Origin: Chrysoperla carnea
Taxonomy: Eukaryota; Arthropoda; Insecta; Neuroptera; Chrysopidae
DNA: 64,000 bases
Assembly (NCBI RefSeq): GCF_905475395.1
Contig: NC_058341.1
Location: forward strand, 31,449,501-31,513,500
Reading direction: 5' to 3'
A program made the translations under genes and the position numbers. Positions 47,361-60,264 of the stretch are shown piece after piece (the stretch's first letter is position 1; every line of letters starts with the position of its first letter). The notes beneath the pieces are model-generated. The model saw nothing but the letters and a program-made list of their open reading frames with translations. It was not told the origin of the DNA and did no database searches.

Positions 47361-47618
47361 ATGGCTCCGGTTGTCGAAAATTACAATCTAAATACGCAGA
47401 GATATAAAAAAATTTTCGATATCTTGCATACCATAAAAACTGTTATCCGTAGAATGTTGAAATTAAGTCGAACACTCCTCTTCTATTTGTACACCCTTAG
47501 ACAGAGTCCTATCGCTAATGAAGACATTTCTCTAATTATTAATAATCGTTCTTTCTGCATTGAAGGACAAAAAAAATTATTTGATAATCTATTTAATAAT
47601 GTATTAATTATAGAGTAA
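47361..47618 (+). other. 85-codon open frame between genes 3 and 4, doubtful
   Basis: Starts in a reasonable context (TTCAATGG) and encodes a basic 85-residue peptide beginning M-A-P-V-V-E-N-Y. I recognise no domain. It occupies the presumed promoter and leader of gene 4. It could be a small gene, an upstream ORF in a long leader of gene 4, or chance. Confidence 0.2.
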
Positions 47619-47746
47619 TTAAAATAGTCTTGCAGCGATAATGCTTTGAGGTGGCCGATAATAATTAAATTACTTATGTTAATGAAGTATATATTCGTTT
47701 TCAAGAAGCACCTAAATATACGTTTTTATTCATTATAACTAGTAAA

Positions 47747-50700
47747 ATGAGTGAATTTAAACAAAAAACAACAAATATCGATGAAATTCTTAAACAACTT
47801 GGATGGTTTGGGAGGTATCAACAGAAACGTTGGATATTATTTATAATTATTATATGGGTATTGTTATTAACCGAATTTAGTTATGTATTTTCAACAATTA
47901 ATCCAAAATACAGGTATGTTGTACTAAAACCAATGTTTCTGGAAAATCATGACTAATGTCCAAGATTACCAACTTTTTAAAATATCAATTTATATTGCCT
48001 TTACAATAAAAACAAATTTTGTTTTTACACAAATAATTTAAAAATAAAAATATTAATCGTAGCACCAAAAAATTTAAAAAAAAAAGTGAATCTTTGAAAT
48101 TTTCCAGAGTTGTTTATTGGATTGTAAAAACTACGCGCCAAAAATCGGCCACTCAGAGGAGTGAGGAGTACTTAATGTTAATTTTTTATAAGGCATAACT
48201 TTTAAATTTAAACTTTCTTTCTTTCTCTAACGATTTAAAAGATGGATACTTTTTCGTTTGATTAAATGAGCAAAACATGCACCATTTTAAAATTGGTATA
48301 TCTCAATCAATTTTGATGTTAGAAAGCTAGAATTTTTACATAAACTTTCTTTAATTTGATGCAACAACTACCACCCCTCAAAGAAGGGTAATTGAGGGTT
48401 TATCAAATTAAAAAGGGGGTTGAGAACCCCCTGAGTTTTTGATACAATGTTTTTACAAACTTATAAACATCTGTGGTAAATTTCAAGGATGCAACACTTT
48501 TTCCTTTTAGAAATTGAATTTCAGTGTACTATCGGAAATATATTGCTTGACAGATGTTTGGTACCAGATTGTGAAACAGCGTCCAACACTGAATATAAAC
48601 CAGTATGGTTAAGTAATGCTGTGCCTTTCAAAGGAAAACAGCCATCCAGATGTAAACGATTTCAAATTAAAGCGGATAAAGAACATAGGTCAACAGGAGA
48701 ATGTGATTCAGATTTATTTAATTACAATGTTATTGAAGACTGTGATGAATTTGTATATGATACCAAACATACAACAATTATTCAGGATGTAACTATACCA
48801 TGTTCCAAAATAAAAAAAGATACTGGGTTAAATGATTTTATTTTCGAAACAAAAGATCGCAATAAGCCACTCAAGAACAATCTTTGCCAGTTTTAAGAGT
48901 GGTGCGAAAATTCTTTTTGGCATGGATTTCGAACCATACCTTATTTGTTATTAAGCTCGCAAGCATCTGGATCTATAAACAGACCCTGACCCTAATTGTT
49001 AATAAAACAACCAAAAAAGATTTTTTAGGAAAAAAAAAACTGGGAAAAATTTGTTTTCATAACTTTTTTAGGACACCTAATGCGGGGGTATCACTCAACA
49101 GACTCTTGAAACATTATTAAGACCGTTTAACTGTTGAGAAATATTCCATCATTCATTTATTAAACATTTTAAAATCATAGCAGAAGGGTGAAAAAAAAAA
49201 TGTTACTTAACACCTGAACACTTTTTTTTTAAACTTTTTTTTCAAGCTTCTCAATGGAACTTATATCTTTTTCGTTCTAAATTCATTCTTTTTTCATATT
49301 TTGATTCACCAGTGCATTGGTAGGTACTAGAAAATTAATGTCTTTAATTAATTAATTTTTGTATTGTTTTCCCCTCTGCTATTAGTTATCCTGGGAAATA
49401 AATAAAAATAGCTTAGCAACTACAGATTTTCTCATGAAACGTTTAAGTTAATATCTGAAAATTTGCATCTTCAAATCATCTTACGATTTTCTCATTGCTA
49501 TGCAAGATTTGTTTGTGTCAACTCAGAACTTCTTTAACTGATGCTTCATTCACCTGATATTTTCAGTATTAAGAAGTTAGCCATATCAAACCATAAATGA
49601 TAAGTGCATTTCAACTGAATGCCATCGCTTTTTTAAAGTCTTAAAGTACATTATGACATATTTTAAGCGTCACATTTTTATTTTTAGTTCAATTTACTAT
49701 GTGAAAAAGTTTGGATGATTGCAATACCTGGGTCACTTCATGCTATTGCATTATTTTTGGCTTTACCAACAACTGGGTACATCGCAGACAGGTAATTTAA
49801 CAAAAAACTTTCACAATGGAGACTATAAAATTTTCATTTCAGGATTGGAAGAAAGAAAGTTATAATTTTTGGTGTAGTGCTAGGGGGATTATTCTGTTTT
49901 ATCAAATCGTTCTCTATATCAATTTCGATGTTTGTAATTTGTGAATTCTTACAAGCTGCAAGTGCTGGTGGATCATTTACATCAGTTTATACTTTAAGTA
50001 ACCAACCAAAATCTATTTAAATTGCAACGTAAGCAAATAAATTAATTACAAAAAATATATATACAAAAATTTTAGTTGCAGAATTTACTCCAGCAGAAAA
50101 CCGTCTTTTGGGTTGTGTTATATCATTTGGATGCCTATCTCTTGCACAAATGTCCATAGCAGGAATTGCTTGGATGAGTAATTCATGGCGTTTATTTCTA
50201 CGTTTGGTAACAATACCAACTGCGTTGGTATTATTTTTTATGCCATTTTTTTTGCCCGAATCTATTCGATGGTTAATATCTCAAAATAAAATAAGTGAAG
50301 CTACTGCTATTTTGGAAAATATTGCTCAAGAAAATGGTACTGAACTAAAGGAAGAACATAAGTTGCAATTAAAAGTTATGCTTGATAATTCAAAGGTATT
50401 TTGTTAATCATACAAATTATTTAGCCGCAAATATATCAATTGCAAAATTTATCCGACAATTTTAGGCGCTTTTACGCAGTCAAAAATTTTCCAATCCCCG
50501 TGGTAGATAATTTCTTTGAGAATCTTCCTACAGGAAATGATTGTTAAACTAATCATTTAAATATTATCAAAGATAATTAATGAGAGCTGTTGGATGTTTT
50601 ATTTAAATTTCGATTTGCCCCAATTTCTTAGATCAATTTTGTATTTTATAAATGGTCAACTACACGGTAAGAAATTTTTTAAGGTAAGCAATAGTTATGC

Positions 50701-52136
50701 CCGACGAGTCAATGCAATATTCATATCTACTGATTGGCGGTACCCACAATACTTCTGGTAGAAAGCCCTATACAATACTGTAATATTACTTATGCTAACG
50801 TAAACGCCATACATTTCTTACCGTGTACCATGTAGTCACCATCACTGTTTCTTACTGTAGTCATCAATGACTCGAAATACGTATTTGTATTTTACAAAGA
50901 TTGATCTAGGAAATTTCTAGAAGTTATTTATCCATGAAATCATATGCTGACGAGCATCTATTCTTCTTTTTTGTCTCTGAATTTTTATTATTAGATATAA
51001 TTGATTCATGATTCAGCTGGAATTTTAGGATTCAAACAAAATTCGTAACGAATCACTAAAAGACGTTTTTAAAAGTATTCCCATGGTTATACGATTAGTA
51101 ACATGTTCAATTTGCTGGATAAGCTGTACATTTATATATCATGGTCTTTTTATAATGGCTGGTGAAATATCTGGATATCGATATTTAAATTTTATTCTAG
51201 TTGGATTAGCTGAAATGCCTGGATCTATCATTTGTTACGTTTCTTGTAATCGGTATGGCCGAAGATTGACTATGAGCGTGGGATTAATAACAGTTGGTAT
51301 TTGTTGTGGATTTTATATATTTATACCTGGTAAATTATTATCATATATTAAATAGAAATTTCGGAAACTTTTCCGAAGTTTAATATGTTAAAAGCTACAG
51401 GTTTTTCAGCACATCATATAGCCTAAGTGGTTTGATGGATTTTGATAAATGATCAAAATAAAAACTTTTGTTTCGTCTTAATCATAGGAATCTTATAGAA
51501 TGCAGCTATTACTATCTATGCAGCTAAATTAGTATGGCCACTGTATGTGGTGACTTTCAAAGCATTCTGTATCAATAAATTTTCAACTGATTTATAATTT
51601 GTTGGGGTTCATATTCTAGGAAAAATGTACCACAAAAGAAATAAATAAACTCTCTTGTTCTTTATAAGATTATTTTCTTTAATGGGCATGCTTTTTAAGG
51701 TATTGTAAAATTATTGATAAATTTTCAGATGGACATTGGCTAAGATTAATAATGTTTTTATTGAGTAAAAGTGCGATTACTGCAGCGTTAGGAACTTTAT
51801 ATATTATTGTAGCGGAAATGTACCCAACATCATTTCGGGTAACATTAATAAATGGATGTTCAATGTTTGGACGTATTGGTCAGTTAATAACACCAACAAT
51901 GCCAATTTTGGTGAGAATATTAAAGAAAATTAACCAAAAATATTTTATCAATTTATCAATTATTTTTGAAGGCCACTTACTGGAATATATTGCCAATATT
52001 GATATTCAGCTTAGTATCAACAACTGCAGGATTCCTGTCACTTATACTACCGGAAACTTTAAATACAACTCTACCAGATACAATTGAAGAAGCGGTCAAT
52101 ATTAATAAAAAAACTGTTGAAATTACAAAATTGTAA
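47747..52136 (+). CDS. SLC22-type organic ion transporter (MFS), gene 4
   Basis: Complete twelve-pass solute carrier, 542 residues. Exons: 47747-47913, 48554-48788, 49688-49791, 49843-49997, 50076-50395, 51029-51329, 51729-51910, 51972-52136 (TAA). It shares with gene 3 the N-terminal I-D-E-I-L-K-Q-L-G, the six-cysteine extracellular loop, A-D-R-I-G-R-K after TM2, P-E-S-I-R-W-L after TM6 and a C-terminus ending ..I-T-K-L (class I PDZ-ligand pattern). Differences include S-K-S for the usual G-K-C in TM10, no N-glycosylation sequon in the loop, and loop 8-9 C-N-R-Y-G-R-R. Exon 8 is joined through a 61-bp intron with acceptor ..TTTTTGAAG, less pyrimidine-rich at its end than the others but in frame. 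It is a recent tandem duplicate of gene 3 or the reverse. Confidence 0.92.
50661..50827. mobile_element. Tc1/mariner-type MITE (about 165 bp) in gene 4 intron 5
   Basis: TACACGGTAAGAAAT (50661-50675) and its exact reverse complement ATTTCTTACCGTGTA (50813-50827) bound a 167-bp segment. The outermost TA on both sides fits a TA target duplication (element proper 50663-50825). Subterminal similarity continues weakly. There is no coding capacity. Confidence 0.7.
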
Positions 52137-52140
52137 TAAA
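52135..52140 (+). terminator. polyadenylation signal overlapping the gene 4 stop codon
   Basis: TAATAAA: the last two bases of the TAA stop are the first two of AATAAA. If it is used, the 3' UTR would be only about 15-30 bases. Other AT-rich variant signals follow near 52160. Confidence 0.35.
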
Positions 52141-54759
52141 AATTTTAGTTTAAAAATTTAAAAATTAAATATTATAATACTCTTTCACTACGAATTTTAG
52201 GTGATTAATCCCTTACTTTATGGTTAAACTGAAGATGCCCTCATTTAAACAATACAATTTTTGTTTGGATCATTTTTCTGATTAAAAATGTTTCTAAAGC
52301 GTTGGTATATACAATTCTAGAATATTATTATTCGCAACGGGTGCCTTAATGGCCAACTTCAAAGGAAAGTAGAGTTATCGGAACAAACAAAGTGAGTGCT
52401 GTTATCAGTCGAGAGGGTAGCAGCTTATCTGCACAAGTTATATAAATATTATTTCTCTTTTTATGCACGATTTCCGTTTAACGGCAAGTAACTAATGTTT
52501 ATTGTCCAAAATTTACTTATTGCTTTGACATAAGCTTTTGTGGATTTTGATATAATTTTTTGCGCGCGCAACGAGCAATTATAGCTGTATCACGAAATAG
52601 AAAAATTTTGCCCCATGAGTAAAAACAATTCATACTAAAAGTAAATAATTTGAAATATAAATATAAACATACAGTCTTACGTTGTTTTATTTTCAAGATC
52701 AATGACTTTTTGAGTACTTATTTTATGGACTGTTTTGTCTTTCATTGTAGTCCACCTGTTCATACCTAACGTTATAGTGTACTACACTATCAAACGCATT
52801 TGACAAACAAAATATTTGAAGATTTTAATCTTGAATAATATAATCCCGAATGCTAATTTCGATATTTCACCCCAGACATGTTTTAGAGTAATATTTATCG
52901 AGAAATTATGCCCGGTTAAAAAACTCTTATGTAGCTACTGAGTAATAAGAAAGAGAAATTAGAGCGTTTAGAGACATTTGACCGCTTAGAGACATTTGAG
53001 CTGTGGGCTAACACCCATGTTTCCCGCATTTCGTGGACCATTAAAGTCAGTAATTAAGAATTGCAAAATATATTTGATTAGTACTCCGGGGAAATAGGTA
53101 TAATACCCATGCCGCATGCAAGGAAAAATACAAGGATACCGGAGCATTCAGTGCGTAATTTACGCGAGTGGTCATGCTATTTTAAACTAAAAATAGCTAG
53201 GATAATCCCCAAACTCCGTGGATAGATGGCGACATAGGAAGAATAAGATTGCAAGGCAGAAATTCTCAAAAGTGTTTTTGTTCTGAGCTTGTACAGAAAT
53301 TTTCTGTGGACAATACATTATTATGTTGTATAATTAAATAATTCAATGTATTTCTATCACCCATAAGGGGCAGATAGTTGCAAGAATGTCTCGGGATACT
53401 CTCGACATCTTACGTTTTCTGTGTGAGCAAAATCAAAATACATTTATCCTGAGCCAAACAGTTACGAAAAGGAAGTGCGTATATTACAGATTTTATTGAA
53501 AAATTGTTAATTTTGACTTTCCAATCCCTTGTATCTTTGAAAGTATAGGTCCTAGAGAATTGTCACCATTTGAAAAATTGTTCAGTAAGTCCTAAACTAC
53601 AAAGTATCCAAATTTTCAAAATTTTTCCCATTTATTACTTCAGTATAAATGAAAACATACCTTCAGAGTGTATTGTACTGAAGAGTGAGGACAAATGACT
53701 ACCATAAACCTTGGCAAACACACTGTATTTTCATTGATAAAATACATTTATATATTTATTGATAATTGGTAAAGAGTAAACATTCACGTATTATTTAATG
53801 TATTTTGCTCACATAATATGTAAAATACTTTTTTATATGTGAAATATATTTCTTTTAGTATCTAGTATTACCCTTGACATACATTACTACAATGCAATGT
53901 TTAAATAATTTATTTCCATGTTTTTCAATGTTAACAATGATCCTTAACAAGCACATAAAATTCGCTTTCAGTAGATATATTTTACAGATTGTTTATTTAC
54001 CCTTATTACAATATGGGGACAATAATTTAAAATAATTTTATACACAAATACACAAATACAAGACCTGTTCTACATTTCAATTTTAATTCTAGAAAACAAA
54101 ATTCAAAGTATAAGAGTGAATTTTTGTAAATGGTTTCTAGTTGAGACATAGTTATTGAAATAAATACCACGATACTCGAAATAAAGTTGTAGAAAGAAAG
54201 AAGGAATTTTATTTGATTGTAATGCAATAATCATCAGTTGCTAAATTTATTCGTATAACACATCAAAAATATTCTTTACAAAGTTTAAAAATAAATATGT
54301 AAAACATTACCACAAATTACAGTACCTAACACTTAAAATACAAAATACAAAATTATCACAAAATCGAAAAAATAATTTCTCAAGACCGCCAAACTTTTTG
54401 TGTTGCAATTGAAATATCTATATTTAGCGAAGTGTAATTCCGAACCAAAAATTTAAAGTTTGTCTTAGATATTTAACTTTTGTAGAAAAGTTAGTTTTTG
54501 TGTGTGTTTTTTAATTCAATATTTTCATAATTTTTCAACATTAGGCAAAGCACAATACACAACTATTGTGAAAATAACATAAAACTTTCACACTATTAGA
54601 AGTAATATCGTGTAATTGAACAATCATTTTTTAAAATTATAACAATGGTTGTAAATACATATCTAAATCTGAAACTTGATACAGCACAATATTTAATTTT
54701 GGAATATATTAGTAATTGATTGAGTCATTTTAAAATATTTGGTTAAATAAATCCTTTTT
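52141..54759. other. AT-rich intergenic region downstream of the cluster
   Basis: No gene supported. There is a short internal duplication near 52960-53000 ('TTAGAGACATTTGA' twice). The minus-strand open stretches at 52517-52702 and 54027-54227 have no recognisable content. Confidence 0.5.
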
Positions 54760-54925
54760 AACTCCCGATCTGAAAAAAGGGGGGATTATAAGTTTGACCC
54801 GATGGGTGTGTGTATCTGTTTGTGGCATCGTTGTGCCTAAACGGATGAATCGATTTTGATTTTTTTGGTTTCGTATTAAAGGGCAAGACTAGTAGATAGT
54901 TTTAAGTTATACCTAGTCTTGAAGT
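54760..54925 (+). repeat. degenerate interspersed repeat
   Basis: Contains 'GATTATAAGTTTGACC', 'TGTGTATCTGTTTGTGGCAT' and 'AAACGGATGAATCGATTTTG', an order I know from insect non-coding repeats (probably RTE/SINE-related tails). No coding capacity. Confidence 0.5.
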
Positions 54926-57900
54926 TTTAAGCTACAGACCTGATATGAATAGGGCTTTGAATATAGTCATGATTTCTGTTTATTACTGGATATTTTGTTA
55001 TTCCAGACTTCAGACAAATTTCAACGTAAAATCTCATTTTTTTGTATTGGTTTTTGGCGGCTGGCTGTTTTTACTCTTGTCTTTGGTTGACTTTTAATAA
55101 TTTTATAACACATTTTCATAGGCGTGTAATAAATATTAAGGTAAGTTTTTATGACGAAATTCAAATATGTCTTGAATGTGTTGATTTAGATGAATTTACC
55201 AATGATTTTTCTTTTCATACTAACCGTTGATGCAATGTAAAAGAACAGTTAATATTTTTTGTGAACTGTTTGATAAAAAATGCAATGGGATCATTTTCCC
55301 CACTATCCTTACAAGGTTGTATAGAATTCCCTTTTGAGAAATATTGAATAGTTCTATAAATTTGAACAGATCAAAAGAAATTTTACATACCAATATTGTA
55401 ACATTTGAAAAAAGAACTCGAAAATATTTCGACGTTGTAACATATATCGAATAGTTTGCTCGTATAGCGTCAGCCTTAGGTGCTACAATGTAGATATCAT
55501 AAAATGAAATAAATGTAAAATATGTTTATGTGTATATATTTTTCAAGTTCAATTCTATTTTAAAAGAATGACAGGGAATCACAAATTATAGGTGATAATT
55601 TTTAATTTTTAATCTTTTTGCAACATTGTCTTTAGCATAATAATTCAAGGTAATATTGTTTCATACATTTTTAATAAATTATTTCATTTTTCATCATGTG
55701 TGAAAAAGTTTAAAACAATAATACTTTTAAAGGTTGAAGCCCGAGTGGGATAGGATTAGGCCATAAATAAATCCCTTTTTATATATTTTTTTCGCCAATT
55801 TCTCCAGCCCCTCATTTGTCTGGATAGGCTGTGTGAACCGTCATGCATGTGTTCCACCAGCCCATCACAAGTATTTAAATTTTTAACATCAAGTACTCGC
55901 AACCCTATTGAGCATCCCCATTTATCAATTGAGACACCCGTGGGTTGACAAAAAAACTAATTGAAAAAATATTTTGTTTTCATTGTTTTTTTTTTTTTTA
56001 ATCTCAAAGAAAACTCTAAATTATTATATTCCACATAACAGTTTTGTGAATGACCTTATAAAGAGTACTCAAAAAATAACACAAAAATTGCGGAAATAAA
56101 TCATTTTTATTTATTGACAAATTGCATTTTGAAGTCCATCTTAATCGTATTCTAAAAAAAAAAATTACTAAAAACTAAATTATTCACGTTTTATTCGCGT
56201 TGTACTCGGATAACCGCTTTGCGCGGTAATTTTTGAGTTAAAAAGACACAAATACAAGAATCGTTTAAAATGTCTCCAATCACAAACACGAATTTGAATG
56301 TCCCGCTAATGTACTTTATTTCGTTAACTAAGTTAAACACCAATAGATGTCAGGAAGAGTCGTATTTTGCAGTTTGTTTCAGTTTTTCCTGAAAACACGG
56401 AAAAAGGAAATTTTTTTAAAACCCAGCTATATCGATTTTGGAGCCGTTTCTCCAAAGCAAGGTTAATAATCTGAAGCAAAAGCTTTAATAATAAGCTTTT
56501 TATCCAATATGTGACCTTTTTTGTTTAGCAACCTTTAATTTTAATTGAATTATAAGACCATAAATCCAAAATGATTATTAAATTAATAAAAGGTAATAAA
56601 ATAAATGTTTTATTAAATCATAGTTGTCCACTTTAAATCTGCTTTTGTTATTTAAGTATCGAATAAACAGAATTACAACCATTAAGATTTGCTAAACGCT
56701 TATTTAAATTAATAAATGATTTATGTGTTTTTTAATAGTTAATAATTAGTTAATTAGATAAAAACGCAATTGTTATTACACTTGTACGTAAATTTATTGA
56801 TTAATTTAAAGAATACACATACACTTGACATAAATAAATTTTAATGCATGTAAATTAGTACAAATTAGATTTTGTATGTAAATTATAATCAAGTTTATAG
56901 TTTCAATTAGAAAAATATTTATGTAATTTTTTAAAACTTGTTTAAAATGAAAACTTCTGCAATAAAATCCAATCAGCAAAAATAAAAACTAGTCATATTT
57001 TTTCAATAAATAAAATAAGTTAATATCTAATAGACGACTAAACTGAAAGCAAGAATAAAACCCTTTGTATCTGTTTTAAAAAACTCTGTCTAATGAGACA
57101 TCACTCAACTTCCATAGCATTTAAAAATAAATTATTTGCACCCCTTCCCTCCCTGCGTTAATGGTATTGTCATAAAAAGATTCACATTCTAGTCTTCTAG
57201 AAAAAAATTTGCAGCCCTTTATCTTGAACCGTTTGAAAGTTATTTTGCTGTACATTAAATTATCTTTCTTTCCAATCTTTAGGGCTTACCATGTGTGCCG
57301 TATTGTTTATTCTAAAACAAATTTGCCTATATTCCTCGATCAACTGAAAGGATAGAAAAAAGAATCTTCTTGAATTCGAGGTTAATTTAAAGTGAAAGAA
57401 GTGAACTTTGAAGATGTTTCATTTGGTCCAATACTCTCCTTGTCGGCAGTACCTTGAAAATTAAGCTTGAAAATTAACCTGAACGTGAATATAAAAAACA
57501 GCTTTATATTCATGGGAAAAAGAGCATCATTTTAGTAGAAAATGTTACGTTCTTCATATTAATTCTCTATAATTTTTTTCTTAGTTCGTTTACCAATGTT
57601 GCTTTTTCTTAACTAAAAAAAGACACGAGAAGTTGAAATTTTTCCACAAAGAGATATGATCGTTTGAAATTTTTTTATTGTATCTATAAAATAAACAGTT
57701 TACACTTTTTTTTAATCTGTTTTTGATTAATTTTTTTTTTAATTATCTATATATTATCGTAAATAAATTTTAAACAGTTGAGTAGGTCGCTGTCACTACG
57801 TCGATTATGTTTTATTAAATATATTAATATAATTTTGTTTTTAACACAGTTTGGAAGTTGTTGTAATAGGTCCGCTAATCCTAATCGAATTTTTCAGCAT

Positions 57901-59124
57901 ATCATTTACGTTGCATAGGACAATGTGTTAACACCACTTGTGTTATAGTATCAAGATGTGCTGTGAAGATGAAGGGTAAAAAAAATAAATAATGACTTTT
58001 GAAATTAGTATTTTCAATCAATAAAGCAATAAATTTTTTAACGAAATACTAGAATAAAATGCTAATAATCTAGTTTCAAAATATCATATTCATAAGTCAT
58101 TTGTGCAATAAAAAGATTTTATTTCCCAGATTTTCCATTATATTTGTGTAATATTTTGTATATCTTTCAATTTGCTCCGCCATAATTGCTTCCGAACTAA
58201 TCTCTCATTCCTGTATAAGGTCCTCCATGGAAAACTTTTTTAGAGAATATAAAATTTTAGAGTTTTCTTACCGATCTTAATAAAAATTCGCAGAGAAAAT
58301 TATGCCATAAATTTTTCTGTAAAACTAAATATACAGAAGTTTTAACGATGATTGATTTTATGAATTTGCATAATATTATAAATATTATTTTTGCAAATGT
58401 TGACTATTGATCCCAGCACTTCTTGTAGAAAAAACGATACCTTAAGAATATAATCAATTTTTCTTTTCTTTTCATATTGATAAGATAAAATTTATAGGCT
58501 GTAGATATAAAATAGTATTGGCAAAAATAAAGCTGTTTTGTTTGATTCAGAATTGAAGCATGGTATAAAAATTTGGAGAAATATAATTTTGATAATTTGC
58601 AAAGTGCTTATATAAAATGATAATTAATTTCACACAGGTATCCTACTTGTTCACTGAAACCATGATAACAATAACAATCTATAAAAATTATTTTAGGATA
58701 TTTTTTAACTTAAGTTGCGTAAAAAATTACTTTGAAATTTTCCAGCTCTTATAATAGAAAAGCGATAATGGTGAAGCATTTGTTCGAGTTTCAGAGTGTT
58801 CATTTGGTTAGAAAATATTCCCTTCAAGAACCACAATAAAAATATTTAGCTAAATTAGATAAATTTATTTAAATGTGGATCCTAAAAGGCATATATTTTC
58901 ATAAGATGTATAAGACATCCCAAAAAAATGCTCATCTTAACTAAATCTTATCTAAATTTTTTATTTATTTAATTAATATTTTTTTAATTGGGAAATATCA
59001 TATAGCACAGCAGTGCGAATCGTAGATTAGTTTAAAATGGAAAATCGAAAATTGAAAGTGTAATGTATGATGATGTATATGTGAATGTATATGTGAAATG
59101 TGTATGCTTTTGCTGTGACTATAT
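54926..59124. other. 4.2-kb AT-rich region, nothing recognised
   Basis: No exon-like stretch, tandem repeat or element with ends was found. It is mainly low-complexity A/T with short homopolymers (for example T runs at 55987-55999). Confidence 0.5.
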
Positions 59125-59540
59125 ATACAGGACGTCAAATAGCCCTTTTTCACACCCTTATATCTCAGAAACTACTTGAGCTATAATGTTGCGCTTTTCA
59201 ACTTAAGGAGATATATACCCTGGGACGCCGTAAATCAAAGCTCACGTTCACGGCTCTCATCGTTTCCGAGCAATAACGCGTCAAAAAACGGCCACGCCCC
59301 GAAATTTTGTTACTCACTCATATAAATTCACAGCAAAACTGAGAAATGATAGAAAGATGCGGTTTTCATTAAATTAAATTAGAGAAAAATCATACCCCAG
59401 AAAAACTTCCAAATATCAAAATTTTTAACGGGAAATGGGAAATTTCGCTAATTTAAGGTGCATTTTTTCCCTATTTAAAAATACATGGGAAAATATGAAC
59501 CAATCAGAAGGCTAGTTTTTTTTCCTATACAATTTGTATG
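59125..59540 (+). repeat. probable interspersed repeat of unknown class
   Basis: Begins ATATACAGGACGTCAAATAG, resembling the 'TATACAGGGTGTCC' starts of common insect repeats. It continues with 'TATCTCAGAAACTACTTGAG', 'GGGACGCCGTAAATCAAAGC' and 'CGGCCACGCCCCGAAATTTT'. It is less AT-rich than its flanks. The right end is not identifiable. Confidence 0.35.
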
Positions 59541-59794
59541 GTAAAACTTAAATACGCTTAAAAATTTGTTATTTATATAATTTTAATTAAATATTGATTA
59601 AATTTGAATAAATATTATATAAATATTCAAAAATTAATTGTGTATTTCAATATTTCCAACTTAAAATATTATAAAAATTAAATAAAATATATCTTATTAC
59701 TAAGACCCTATGAAATTCAAAGTACCATGTAGAAAACATATTAAAATTATTATGTTACATTAATTAGGAAAATTTTAATTTGCTTTTATAGCGA

Positions 59795-60060
59795 AAACTG
59801 TAAGAGATAGAACAAAAGTTTAAATGCAAAAAATGTTCCTTGCATAAAATTAAACAATTCTGTATGAAAAATTTTGTTGTAAAGGTAATTGTTTTCCCGT
59901 GAAAAGCAAATAAAGTAAAAAATTAAATTGCAATTTTCGGAAAAAACGGTAAGAGATAGAACAAAAGTTTAAATGTAAAAAATGTTCCTTACATAAAAAT
60001 AAACAACTTTTGTTTGAAACATTTTTTCGAAAAAACAATCATTTTCCCTCGAGAAAGTAA
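59795..60060 (+). repeat. tandem pair (149-bp unit) of a repeat family A segment
   Basis: 'TAAGAGATAGAACAAAAGTT' occurs at 59801 and again at 59950, each followed by 'AAAAAATGTTCCTT', a '..TAAACAA' segment and a TTTTCCC block. The same segment occurs once in each family A copy (near 10445 and 62225). Confidence 0.75.
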
Positions 60061-60264
60061 ATAACCAGTCCTGTTTTTTTCGTTAATGCAAAATCCACCT
60101 ATTTTTGTCCTTAAATTTAAAAAAAGTATAAATATAATTTTACAAGAAGTTTTAAACCATTTTGCTTAAATGGCTTGTAGTGTTTACTACTAATTGTTGC
60201 AATGACAACGAATTTTATTTTCTTAAAAACAATGGTATTGTTATGTTCAACAATAAATAATCTT

